Assembly (NCBI GenBank): GCA_963978905.1
Contig: OZ022260.1
Coordinates: forward strand, 17,287,725 to 17,351,724
Length of the DNA stretch: 64,000 bases
DNA from: Trichostrongylus colubriformis
Lineage: Eukaryota > Nematoda > Chromadorea > Rhabditida > Trichostrongylidae
Reading direction: 5' to 3'
Shown in pieces: positions 33,516 through 44,506 of this stretch. Position 1 is the stretch's first letter. Each line of letters opens with the position of its first letter. The notes below the pieces were generated by a model. It did no database searches and had not been told where the DNA came from. It was given only the letters and a program-made list of their open reading frames with translations. Made by a program: the position numbers and the translations under genes.

Positions 33516-34208
33516 TGCTCCTGTCCATGTGTCTGCCTCCACAGGGGCGTAGTTTGGAGCGAAAAATATCAGCCTTTTGAGTGGACAACAAACTTACCGA
33601 CTTGAATTAATCAAGAACCTCTGAGGGTCCCTCGCTTATGAGGCTTACCCCTGATGAAAAAGTTCCAGATTTGAGGTACGCCTCCTAGGAGGCTTGGGAA
33701 AGGTTGTCGCTAAAAACGACCTTGTCACTTGTTCAGTGCATGCCGAAGCCGATGACTGAAGTGATTGGGAAAGTGGAAAGGCCAAGTTCTTCAATATTGT
33801 TGGTGTTGTCGCAAATTCATCGATTTATCATTGGAAAAGGTCGAAATCCTAGGTGGATCTATACATTTGGGACACCCTAATTTTCGGAAAAAAGTCAAAT
33901 AAAAACTTAGCGATCCTTTGCATCCAGCTTCATTGCTGCTTTTGTTCGCGGCAGCCATCAGGTATACAGGTAAAAATTTTGGAGTTAATCTTTGATCTAT
34001 TCTAGATGGATGATAGATAGGTGGTCTATACTTTCGGGATAGATGGAAAAATAGGGTGAATCTTTAGTTTTGGGACACACGGAATGATGCCATTCAAAGC
34101 TCAAGCTATTTTATATGACTGCTAAGTCTGTCGCAGAAAATAGCTTGGAATTTCATTTTATTGCCTAATGAAGTAACAATGACAATAACCCTAACAATAT
34201 TTATTGTA

Positions 34209-35244
34209 TTGGGTCATTCCATAGGTAGTGTCGTTTTTTTCCAGCAAAAATTTTTGTCATAAAACCACAAGTTTCTGCAGCATATCATATATCATTCTAA
34301 AGCAAATTTTCTGCTCTACAAAATGACGTGTTTAGTTTCCGAGCATGTTATAATGGCGCCGACATTTAGGCTGGCGAAGAGGTAGGTCCAGCAGTCGAAA
34401 ATTGGCCAAACCGGCAATCAATTAAAACACTATATTTTACTTGAGGATAACTAACCAATCATGTGCTCCGTACCTATCCCCGACTTTTCCTGCTAGTTTC
34501 ATCAGTCGGTTGCTTAAAAACTCACGTCGCTCTTTTTCCACATTTAGTTTTTCCGCCACAACTTGGTGATGTTAGACAATTTCTTCGAACCAAGGCAAGA
34601 AAATTTTCTCAACCAATAAGTTGAAAGAGCGGTGAAATGTTAAGATAAGGTGGTGGGTAGGAACAGGGGAATACCACTGACCGGATTCCTTAACATTCTT
34701 ATGGAAAATATAAATTTTGAAAAATGTCCGCTGGACCCCTATCACATGGTATTAAAACTTCATCTGAGTCGCAGCCAAAACAAACTAGAAAGATGCTTTC
34801 AATATAGCAGAAAGAGTTCTTCGAAATGGTCCATAAAACAACTCTAAGCAAGAGATTCGAAAGAAAAAATTTCATTTTGAATAGGTGTGAGTGATTTTGA
34901 AAAAAGATTTTAGAAAAAGAACGACACGATTTCATGATCAACTAAATACTGGAAACCGTAGAAGAGGTCAGGACTAAGTACGCGACACATGACTGGCTGA
35001 TTTTTCTAAAGTGAAATATAGTGTTTCAATTGATTGGCGGTTTGGCCAATTTCTGCCAGCTGGACCTACCTCTTCTCTAGCCCAAATGTCGGCCCCGTTC
35101 TAACAAATTCAGAAACTAAATATAACATGGTGTAGAGCAGGAAAACTCCTTTCGAATGATGTATGACATGCTGCAAAAACTTGCAATTTCATAGGAAAAA
35201 TTTATGCTTGAAAAAAAAACGACATTACTTATGGAATGACCCAA
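34209..35244. mobile_element. Unclassified TIR element (1036 bp, long arms, TA flanks)
   Basis: The ends ttgggtcattccataggtag and its inverse (two differences) are flanked by TA at 34207-34208 and 35245-35246. The arms run about 235 bp inwards (to about 34445, and from about 35005). They contain shared blocks such as ttttctgctctac in one arm and its inverse in the other. The centre of about 560 bp has short frames without recognised motifs. Superfamily not determined. Confidence 0.75.
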
Positions 35245-35249
35245 TACAT

Positions 35250-36990
35250 TTGCTTTCATTTGCATGCATTTTCACGACAGACATTGATAGGCAAGAAGAT
35301 GTTTGGGGAGCATAATGTCATGGGCTTTTCATAAAATGCAAGACGATTCAAATGCATTCCAATAAGGAAATGGCGAATTCCCAGTTATTTTATTAGGCTT
35401 AGGTTTTGCAAGTTCCCTAGGCAGTCTTACATAACTTCGTCATTCCCTCGGAAATTCACACGCAATGCTGATTTCCAGTTACATTTCTAGCTATGCCGTC
35501 ACCTCGTCAAGCAAGTGTTGTGATGTTGTGGTGGTCCAATGTTTTTCTTATCAAACGCTAATTCCAATCATCGAGACACAGTTTTGGTTCTTAACCTACT
35601 CTGAGTGAATTGTTTATGTTTATGCATGAGCCTACTTTTCGCTGTTTTTTTTTGCATTTGCCATTTGCATTTCTGAACGCTGCTCACTAACTGCTTGGAA
35701 TTCCGTCCGAGCGTTCCTCTTATGCATGATGGATGTCAATCGCTGAGTGAATTCAAAGAGGGCATAGCAAATTGCTCTCTTCGCACGCTGAACAACAACG
35801 GCCATGATTGCGCTCGAAAGAAGTTCACATTCCCTCCCTTTACTCAGTTCTACTTCATTCTCTCTGAATATTCAGCATATGCCAATTCACTTGCTAGACA
35901 CAGCTGGAAGCGGTGATTTTTTTCGCCAGACGAAAAAGAAATAGGGAGCTAAGTAGTACTGCAAAGGAAAATGAATTGAAATAGCCAAACGGCACCTTTA
36001 TTCGTCCAGTTCATCATCGCACTGGTCGTGTTTGCCCACCCACCGCATGATCATCGATCGGACCCGCACAAATCTGATACGTGCTACGGCAAGTAGTAGA
36101 GAGATGCTTAGGCAGTCCGAAGGCTGGCATAGGGTCCTGCCAAAAGATTGACCTTTCACGCGAATTACACCACATATCGTCCCGTTGGCCATCCTATACT
36201 CTCACATATAAGTTTCTCTAAAAACGACATTATCGCTTCTATCCCAAAACACAGAAAGCAAGAATCCCTTGTCTATCCTTTGTTCGCTGATTTCTTCGTG
36301 TGAAGGAAGTGTTTCTTTCTAATGACCCATCTTTTGATAAAAGCCACGAGGTAATAGTCCCGCACAGCAAATGTTCATCGAGTGCCACGATCTGAGTGAT
36401 TTCTAGCTGTGAGCGCCAAAAATTGTGTGTGTTGCTTGCTGACCAAATCGACGATCGACGGTATTGGAGCTTTCATCATACCTCCACTCCTTCTTCAGTT
36501 CGCAAACAGCTTCGGAACTTACAGCTTTTTTCTTGAATCTTCCTTACAGCCAACTTTCGTACTTTTTTTCTAATTAATTTCTGCTTTGAATCATACATGC
36601 ATGACGTGTTTTGAAAACATGATTGAAAAATCATGCGGAAAAGTTAAATCCTATGTCTGAATAAATTTTGTGGAAAACCTAATTTTGCTGGCATCTGGTA
36701 TAGCGGGCAATCGTAGAATTTCGTGAGTGGAATGGAATTAATTTGATGTCATTTCCATCCACATAATTATGCTTATAATTCCCGAACAGGTTGTTAGGCT
36801 GCTTCACCAACCAGGCCTTTTTTTCGAATTTTCGGATCAAATGTCTCGCGCCCTTTTGTTGTTAATTCAGGCTCGCATGAGCCAACATGGATAGGATCGT
36901 ATGTTTCGCATAGTTCTTTAATATTATGTGGTTTGGGATTACAGCCCCTGATTATTCAATTCAAAAATTATAGTTTTCACTCATAGGCGC
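35250..36990. other. Intergenic stretch
   Basis: No gene with recognisable motifs. A minus frame of 64 codons (35998-36192) starts with ATG and ends with an acidic DDELDE, but nothing identifies it. Confidence 0.35.
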
Positions 36991-37004
36991 GCCACGCTCA
37001 TTTT

Positions 37005-37140
37005 CTTGAGGCGAGTAGGTCCTTGGATAATTGCTTAGGCTGCACCTTTGTTGCGGCTGCACGGTGCACCCTCACGCTCTTGTGCCTGCTTGAGCACAGC
37101 CAAACCTCGCTCACCCCATTTGAACGTCTCTCAACATCCA
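37005..37140 (-). repeat. Dispersed repeat shared with the 55.2-55.6 kb fold-back
   Basis: The phrases ttgttgcggctgcacggtgc and ttgtgcctgcttgagcacag recur with small changes at about 55280-55325 and, inverted, at about 55510-55590. The minus frame 36998-37489 overlies this repeat and is not supported as a gene. Confidence 0.55.
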
Positions 37141-37594
37141 TATATAAGGTTTTCTGCTCAGTGACAAGAATTGATTGACCACGGACAGTTTTATGAAATA
37201 GGCGTACTATTGGTTTACGTCGAAATGTCAGATATCTTTGCGAATAAATGATAAAAATCCTAGATCGGCCTTGGGGGCATAAAAGGTTGGCCTGACCTAA
37301 GCTGGGATTGATCCAGGATTCGATTTCCAAACAATGCATTAGAGCAGTCCCACGTGCCAAGACATCACCTGTTTTTAATCTGGAAAGATGACGAAAGAAA
37401 TACCCCAAAATTCTAAATCTTGAACCTGGTTTCCGTCTTTGGAGAAGACGATCTGGTCGAAACGTCAGGCCATCAATGAAGAGTTCCATCTAACAACCTC
37501 GTTGGTATGGCCAAAAATTGATATACCAACTACTATGAAACTCAAAATCCTCAAATTATCAATTGGATAAACGGACTCTGGAGGGATAATAAAA

Positions 37595-37745
37595 AATGGC
37601 GGAGCTGGTGCAATGACAGGAGGCGCGCACTGCCACTCACAGTGCTGAAATCCCATATCAATGTCCGCATAAACATTCCAAACCTTAGGTTCCTCCGGTT
37701 TGAGTGAACTGATACATGACTAGTATGGGAGAATATAAGTACTGA
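37595..37745 (-). repeat. Coding-like repeat P, copy 2
   Basis: The minus frame reads KPEEPKVWNVYADIDMGFQH followed by a proline-rich APPVIAPAPPFF. It parallels copy 1 at 5676-5845. An in-frame stop lies upstream of the shared part. See copy 1 for interpretation. Confidence 0.4.
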
Positions 37746-37759
37746 CTTGTACATCCACT

Positions 37760-38690
37760 AGCTTCGTAATTTTAAATAATTCGATGTGATCAATTTTGAT
37801 TTTAAATAATCTAATTGAAATAATTTATCAAATAATTCAGATTAGATTTGGAATAAATTCAAATTTCAAATTGTACAGGTCAAATCGCATTCAATTGTCA
37901 CCACTATTCTGAATGGAGTACGTGGTCCCAAGAAAGGATCGGTTGGGCAGAGTAGACATTGTCCTTTACTTTTCAATAAAAACAGAAGATGTTAGTTACG
38001 ACCAGATTCCATTTGCCTCTCCAGAAGGTCTCTATCACAAATTTTTATAGAGCATTAGCATTTTGATTTATTTTATTATCACTACTGATTTGGACAGGAC
38101 ACTATGCCGATTTTTAATAAAAACGATCAGCCTCACATGGACTCCTAACTTGGAGTTAGCTGGTTTAATGCATTACCGAGGTTCCTGTTTACGACAGTTA
38201 AGATCTCTCGGGCAGCTCGTGGTGCATAAAGTGTTTGATGCGAATTGCAGCGCTGCAGTTATCAAACCTCGAATACTTTGTTCATTATTCTTTCTCGTTG
38301 AACCCTTGGCAGTTGTTGGTCATTATCTCTCGTGTTTCTCGAGCATCGATCATCAGACGACAACCACCGCTCGTCATTCCGTGACATTACTCACTTTCTA
38401 TATCGCTTTGAATGAGACTGGGTTCCGTTGATCAAGGTCAAGCATGGGGTTGATAAAGTTTTTTGAGAGATGCTACTTTCCTTACTCAGCTGTATCCTTG
38501 TCTAGTTCGTCGACGATCGGTCCCATAATCATCACAATGCTATTACCTGATCAACTATGTTGATCAACTTTTCAAATCTTAAAGATTACTTAATTATTGT
38601 CGCCATGAAGAGGGACGTCGTTGACCTTCTTGAGGAAAAGACGCCCTAAGCTCCCAATATACCATCTCTCCCTTGATAATTTTTCACCCA
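37760..38690. other. Intergenic stretch
   Basis: Very AT-rich around 37760-37880 (repeated aataatt phrases), then featureless. No gene supported. Confidence 0.4.
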
Positions 38691-38699
38691 TGCTTGAAG

Positions 38700-38945
38700 G
38701 TACCGGGAATCGACAACTTTGGCCTATGGTAAGGTTTACCGTAACGCTTGCACTTCGCTAGGTTGCAAACAGACAGACAGACATTGCACATACGACATCT
38801 TGCTAGAACATTGAGTGTGAATTCAATGGGTTTTTCATTCCGAATACCTTTTTTCTTACCCTTTCAGTTATTTTCCCATTCATTGCTTCACTTGATTGCT
38901 GCTGTTTGTTGTTTCGCTTATTTCACATCATCATGAATGAATTAA
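38700..38945 (+). repeat. tRNA-derived SINE-like repeat S, copy 2
   Basis: A-box-like ttggcctatggtaagg at 38719 is followed by an acagacagacagaca microsatellite. Then come the B-box-like ttgagtgtgaattcaatg and the body ending ttcacatcatcatgaatgaa. The body matches copy 1 closely; the head matches copy 3. Confidence 0.55.
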
Positions 38946-39956
38946 TTAAATCCTACGAGGCAACAAATGACACCTTCTACAGCGAGCAACTCGGAAAGGT
39001 AATGATGCAGTTCGTGGCGGTTGCGAATGCAGACCACAACATTGTGTTTTTAAACCTGGTTTTCTAACGATTATCGCTTTGACCCTCAAATGTTCTTTAC
39101 AAAACGATCATTTCTTCCCATTTTCCTCTTTCTTCCGACCCTTTCCGATTCCTTTTCCTCTGTTTTGCGTTTCTCCATGTGCTATTCCTTATAGCTGCGA
39201 ATGCCTACACAGCTTGACCGCGGACCAGCGCTATCTCCAAGAAAACTGAAGCAGCTGCTGTCTATAACCACGCACTGTTCATTTAAGGATCAAGCTTATT
39301 CAGGTAATCCCTTACAGTGTTCTCTGAAAAAAAAATGAAATTTGGCTTTTTCTATCAGTATGCATTTTGTCAGCGTTGCCCTGAAGATGTCGACAGGTTG
39401 CTCAGCACATCATGAACATCCAACAACAACGCACACAAACGACGTGCTGCACCCTTCGAGTGTAAGAGTTCTGCCGAGCAACTGCCGTCTTCTACGGGGA
39501 TTCCTTGCTGTTCTCAGCAGATTACCTCATTAAACTGAATGTGCGGTTTTAAAACGCAATCAAAACCAGACCTCTGGTAAATTTTGTACTATGAACTTTT
39601 ACCATGTGGTTTTGAACTCTGATTTAATCAATGATCTCGTCAATGGTGGCGTTATTAATATCCCTTTACTGCCGTTATCATCGATTCGCCAGAAGGTTTG
39701 AATAATGGCAGCGGTAGCTCGGGGTTGATGACCTATTGCTGTGGTGCATAAACTGCCGTCTCTTCTTCCGAGAGCTCGACGATCGAAGTCTGATATTTGG
39801 TTGGTCGTTATTCATTACAAATTCCACACGCTCATTATCACAGCTCTTAAGTTTAAAGGCTCAGCTTGAGCTTAATTACTTTATGTTCTCTAACTCCAGG
39901 TTGATTTGTGCAGCTTGCATCAAATCACCGTGGTTTCTCGGTGGCTTCTCGCCTTC

Positions 39957-40336
39957 AAGGAATCGTCCACGGAAAAATGAGTTTTTCTGTTACCCATATA
40001 TTTATTTGTGTTTCCCTAATGTGGACCGCATGCAAAGTTCCAAGCGAAAAAAATGTGAATCCGGCTAAGATACAGCACCACACAGTCTCGGCCGGGTAGG
40101 CAAGACCTCCGAGCGAGTCCGCCTCTCCGGTCCCACTCTCTGTTAACAACTGCGGCAGACGGCGGAAGGGGGCCTTTAACTGGAGGCCCCGCCCACCCGG
40201 CCGAAAAATTGGGAAGCTGTATCTCAGCCGAATTCTCACTTTTTCGCGTGAAACTTTGCATGTAGCCCCCTATTAGGTACATACAACGTGAATAAATGGG
40301 TAACAAGAAAACTCATTTTTCCGTGGACGATTCCTT
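39957..40336. mobile_element. Fold-back element F1 (380 bp)
   Basis: The left tip aaggaatcgtccacggaaaa continues as atgagtttttctgttaccca. The right half is its inverse, ending ccgtggacgattcctt. The arms include the gcatgcaaagtt / aactttgcatgt pair and enclose a GC-rich centre. Other copies: 40338, 55647, 58193; fragments 26180, 31528, 59184-59893. A MITE-like non-autonomous fold-back; class unknown. Confidence 0.75.
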
Positions 40337-40337
40337 T

Positions 40338-40640
40338 AAAGGGATCATGCATGAAGTGAGCTTTTCTGCCATCCTTATACTAATGCTGCAATTACTTTAT
40401 AAGGGCAACAGTTAAAGTTTCACGCGAAGAAACTGGGAATTCGGCTAGGATATAGCTCCTCAAAATGGTGGCTGTGTGCGGAGGGGGCTTGGGAGAGTGC
40501 TCGCCCAGTTCCACCGCTGACGGAGACGCATGATGAGATGAGAAAATTATGTAAACAGTCGTCTCCGACCGCGGCGGACGACGGGGTGGACATAAATATA
40601 TGGATGACAGAGAAAATCATTTTTTCGTGCACGATTCCCT
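40338..40640. mobile_element. Fold-back element F2 (303 bp), directly next to F1
   Basis: The left tip aagggatcatgcatgaagtg and the right tip (cgtgcacgattccct) are inverse. The internal layout is the same as F1 but more diverged and shorter. F1 and F2 lie back to back with one base between, suggesting insertion of one at the edge of the other or a tandem event. Confidence 0.7.
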
Positions 40641-41460
40641 CAATCTTGAGATTCGATGCGACCTTAAGGCGCTTCTAGTTGCGCTGTAACTTGATCTCTG
40701 CCTGGTATTTTGAAATCGTCATTATTTCCTCAAAAGAGAATTTCCTCGGCAGAAAAGAAATTCACCCAAAGTCATATTCTTAAACTAGAGGTCCTCTTCC
40801 ACCATGTGGTAACCAAAAGAAAGTAGGGCATACTATAATAGACTGTAAAGTAGCTTCAGTGCATTCTACAATTCTTTATAGTCCGCAATACTGGATATTT
40901 TTGTTTGTCACGTAATTTTATTTAATTACTGCGTACTACGGGCATTTCTGTTTTCGCTTGTTTGTGAGTAGTTTATTTTTCAAGATAATTGTTCTTATCA
41001 ATGTCCTATTATCATCGCTGGTGTCGAAATGAGATTTATTTACTCCACAGTGTCACGGTCGCCTTCTCTGTATCGTACTAAAGACATCACTTTGTTAATT
41101 TTGCGGTAGTATCGTCACACCTCTGATGGGCCTTTTGAAGCCCACCGCTATCTTTTCCGGCCAGCCTCAGCTTCCTGCTGCATATTTCTTTTATTCCTTC
41201 TCTGTTATTTTTTTTTACTACGAGAAAACCAAAAGTTTCGGGGTCGCAGTCAACTGAGTAGCTTGTACACCATTTTTAAGCTTTTCTTCGTTACAGCTTC
41301 GAGCACTAAGAAACTTGTCATGCGGCTCCCATAAATCCTCTTGCTGGTTGCTTTAGCTAACTCTTTGTTTCATATCGGATTTCTGAGGTGGGAGTTTGAT
41401 TGGAGAATGTGTAGTATCTACAGAGGAAGAAGATAAAGGGAGCAGCTGCAATTGAGCAAA
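40641..41460. other. Intergenic stretch
   Basis: No gene or bounded repeat recognised. Confidence 0.4.
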
Positions 41461-41463
41461 GCA

Positions 41464-41721
41464 TCACTTGAAAGCATATTCCAGAATTACCTTGAGTTGG
41501 CTAAAGCGTTCATTTATGAAATTAGAGGTGTTCAGAAAAGCGCCGACAAAGAAAAATCCGAGACAAGACTCCGAATATGGCAAAAGTAAGGCCTCCTGAC
41601 CTCTCGGCTTGGACGAGATTACCGCATAAACGAGCCTTTGAATCAGTTCCCGCTGGGTGGTGTCATAAGCAGCTCTGGGATTCACCTGTTTCCCCATGTC
41701 TACATATCCTATCATTGACAT
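41464..41721 (-). CDS. Possible exon of an unrecognised gene, next to a Tourist MITE
   Basis: A minus-strand ATG frame of 85 codons. After about 77 codons it meets a good donor (ctcaag|gtaatt). The translation (starting MSMIGYVDMGKQVNPRAAY) has a balanced composition and a short hydrophobic stretch (CLGFFFVGAFL). It begins 8 bases from the TTA target of a Tourist MITE (41732), which could have split an exon or entered its leader. No family recognised and no further exons located; a chance frame is possible. Confidence 0.3.
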   Translation of the reverse strand: MSMIGYVDMGKQVNPRAAYDTTQRELIQRLVYAVISSKPRGQEALLLPYSESCLGFFFVGAFLNTSNFINERFSQLKVILEYAFK

Positions 41722-41731
41722 CTCTTCCTTA

Positions 41732-42052
41732 GGCAGCGTTCATAATTTTGGAAAATGCGGAAATACAGAATTTCGGATTTGCGGAAAAGCATTAGATAGG
41801 TATCGATTGAGAAAAATGCGGAATTTGCGGAATGCGGACTTGTGGGAAGAAGAATAGATACGTATCGATCGAGGGATTTGTGGAATGTGCGAAAATCCAG
41901 AATCGTGGGATTTGCGTAAATGAAGACACTTCCCGCTGCTCAGTTTCCCTAATCCTCTCGTCTCTTCGTAGCATGGGAATCATATATCTAATGCTTTTTC
42001 GCAAATTCAGCAATTCCGCAATTCCGCAAACTCCAAAACTATAAACGCTGCC
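41732..42052. mobile_element. Tourist-type MITE T2 (321 bp, TTA target)
   Basis: The ends ggcagcgttcataa and the inverse ttataaacgctgcc-type tip are flanked by TTA at 41729-41731 and 42053-42055. The interior has inverted, self-similar gcggaatttgcgg phrases. Same family ends as T1 and T3. Confidence 0.85.
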
Positions 42053-42510
42053 TTATCTTTTATCATCACACAAATCGTAGGCCTCATTTACCACGCTATG
42101 GCCACCGTTGCCACAATCATTGCCAGCAATCACGGCTGGGGAGGCCGGGCGTGCGCTGCTCGGTGGGGTCGCGCTTGCTTCTTCGGCTCTGCACGGTCCA
42201 GAAACTGACACCCACGCCTCGGTAAACATGCATCGAACTGTGTGGATCGAACTATCTGACTACGGCGGGAGCTGTAATACGCTAATAATACTGGATTGTG
42301 CCTCTTAAAGCTGTATGCGACAACTTGGGTGTTCTGGAGGAAACGGAATTATATTGACCATAAACGGACGAGAGGGCTCCAGTGTCCCGAGCAGAAGGTA
42401 TCTAAGGAATTTCGCATTAAACGGCACTTTCGTGGGAATTCAATAAGTCTCTACCAACACCCAAGGGCTAGCCAGTTTCTTCCAGCATATGTAGCTCAGT
42501 TCATTTCATG

Positions 42511-42637
42511 GCGCTAGATAGGGCGTGGCCTACGGACTTGGGTGAGAGTGTATCAAACTCTCTCACCCCGCCACCGCCACTCTCACTCTCGCCACACACT
42601 CTCACTCCCGCCACTCAGGCCACGCCCTATCAAGCGC
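42511..42637. repeat. Small inverted-repeat element (127 bp) with a TCTCAC-rich centre
   Basis: The arms gcgctagatagggcgtggcc and the inverse of gcgcttgatagggcgtggcc differ at one base. Between them is a ctctcac/cgccac microsatellite. A MITE-like unit; no target duplication identified. Confidence 0.7.
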
Positions 42638-42639
42638 TC

Positions 42640-43259
42640 CGAAATGTACTGTATATATGTGTTCCGTATGGCCGGCCTCATCGCAGGACTGCTTAAATTC
42701 TCTCAATATGTTTGTGAAGCAGTGCGCAGGAAATCAGGTCCGTGACCAGTAGTAATGGTGGGAATCCATTTCTCAACGGCCAACCACTTCATTTCGTTTT
42801 TTTATTTCATAACACAGTACTTCCATTTTCAACGAACCACCAAATCATCACCTACTGTTTTCAGATTGGTTGTTTCTTCTCAAAGGTTGTTTCAAGACCC
42901 TTTGGCAATCCTTTTCTATCTCCAGCTCCAAACGAATTCGAAAATTGCTCGCTTGATTTCGGTGGTTGAAACCAACAGCTGTTGTCTTGGTTGTAATAGG
43001 TACTGAGTTACTCAAACACACGTTCTTCAGCTTGGCGGTTGGCCCTGTACCGGTCAACTTCTTTTCCAGAGCGGTTGATCTTGGGTTTCAGTTGTAATAA
43101 TGTGATGCTGTTTTACAAATGGTGTTAAACCTGCATATGTAGGTGGGAGAGGCTCTGTTCCGCAATTGCACTGTTCGCTGAGCTGTCAGATTGGATGAAA
43201 TTCAAAAGAACTTGTGGATGCTTGTTTCCTATCCAATACAACCACATTTTCCTCTGCGC
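42640..43259. other. Intergenic stretch
   Basis: No gene supported. Short overlapping frames only. Confidence 0.35.
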
Positions 43260-43560
43260 GTGTGGGGTGTGTACCCTTATGTCAGGATTTTGTCCTACGG
43301 CGTGTCACACGCGAATTGATTTTTGGCAATCGTCGTGGTGCGATGTCGTGACATAGTATGTATGCGTACACACTCTCTGGTGTGCACCCTTATATCAGGA
43401 TTTCGCACCACGACGAGCGGCGTGCGACGCCGTGTGTGTAAGCTGTGTGCGCCACTACAGTTGGGCCTTGAAGCGATTAGACCGTGATGCGGAAGGAGCC
43501 ACACACGATTGACTTGTAATCACTTTGGGATCCAACAACACGACTCCTTCATCTCGTTCG
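43260..43560. repeat. Dispersed repeat R, copy 2 (with internal direct duplication)
   Basis: The phrase accctta(t)gtcaggatttt recurs at about 43275 and 43387, each followed by GC-rich cgtgtgacac-type sequence. The part from 43385 to 43560 aligns with 51110-51270 (ttgacttgtaatcactttgg against ttgacttgtaatcgctttag). Confidence 0.6.
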
Positions 43561-43945
43561 CACCTCCTACACGCTGCTGTGCGAGATCCTAACATAAGGG
43601 CCAAACACCCCTGACTGTGAAAATACTGTAACCAGCAGGACCCATAATATTCTGCACGAAAGCCTGCAATTAAATTAAATTCAATATGCGTAGCTAAAAG
43701 GCAAACTTTTTATTTAACCACTGCTAAGTACTAATCATTATTAATTCACTTTTTGACTCAACATTTCAATTCACGATTTACTATAATTTACTATTCTTTG
43801 TTTGTCCTCTACTAATATCCAACATAGCAGACAGTTGTCGTCAACTTGGCTTCTCTTTCTTCTTCAGCTTTTTTTGTCTTGCTTTCTGTAGTAGCCAACC
43901 CTCAGTTATGACTCCTCGATTAGCAGAGCTAAGTCGAGTGAATAA

Positions 43946-44506
43946 TCCCTACTACATATAAAACGCTTCGTCTGACTGTACGTCCGTACCTCCGTCCCTC
44001 CGTCTGTCACGAAATTAGATATCACATGTAAAACGACCTGTGGAGATGGGAACAAATGTGGTATGGGAAGGGCATGGGACAGGAAGCAAAGTCTACACAT
44101 GGACCAAGTTAAGCACCACCCGCTGTGGGCGGGGCGTGCAGTAGAATGTCCCGTTTTCAGCCCGAAAATTATTAATCTGTTTGGAATGCGCCGCAAACGT
44201 GGAAGAGGATGGATTTAGAACAGCGATGAGTTTCCGAAGGTCAAGAAAGAATCCTGGGCACAGTGGGTGGAGCATTTTTGGTGGTGGGCAGAACTTAGAC
44301 ATTACATGAGAACCGACCTGTGGAGATGGGGACAAGTGTGGTATGGGTAGGGCATGGAACAAGAAGTAAAGACCACACATGGACCATCTTAAGCTACGCC
44401 AGCGGAGAGCGGGGCAAGCACCGAAATACTCTGTTCTCAAGAAAAAGAGTAAATTCGATCGACCTACATGATGTTTCGCGCACAGTAGTATGCGCCAGCC
44501 AACTGG
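43946..44506 (+). mobile_element. Non-autonomous Helitron H3 (561 bp)
   Basis: The 5' end is A|TCCCTACTACATATAA. The 3' end has the hairpin gcgcacagtagtatgcgc and ends caactgg|T. A ccgtccctccgtctgtcacg segment near the 5' end is shared (in sense) with H1, H2 and H4. No 145-bp array. Instead a segment of about 150 bp (acgacctgtggagatggga...) is repeated at about 44030 and 44308. Confidence 0.85.

Larger units (their letters stand above)
32461..34082 (+). mobile_element. Old Tc1-like element (about 1.6 kb)
   Basis: The left end cagtgtgtcccagaagtatt and the right end (inverse of ccgtgtgtcccaaaactaaa) match at roughly three quarters of positions over 45 bases. A second, internal copy of the right motif lies near 33860 (ttgggacaccc), an IR/DR-like arrangement. 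The spacing of 1.62 kb equals a full Tc1 element, and a Tc1 transposase relic lies inside on the same strand. TA flanks are not preserved. Confidence 0.55.

Noticed and set aside
36998..37489. 163-codon minus frame
   Set aside because: Its C-terminal part is a dispersed repeat (shared with 55.2-55.6 kb) and no domain is recognised.
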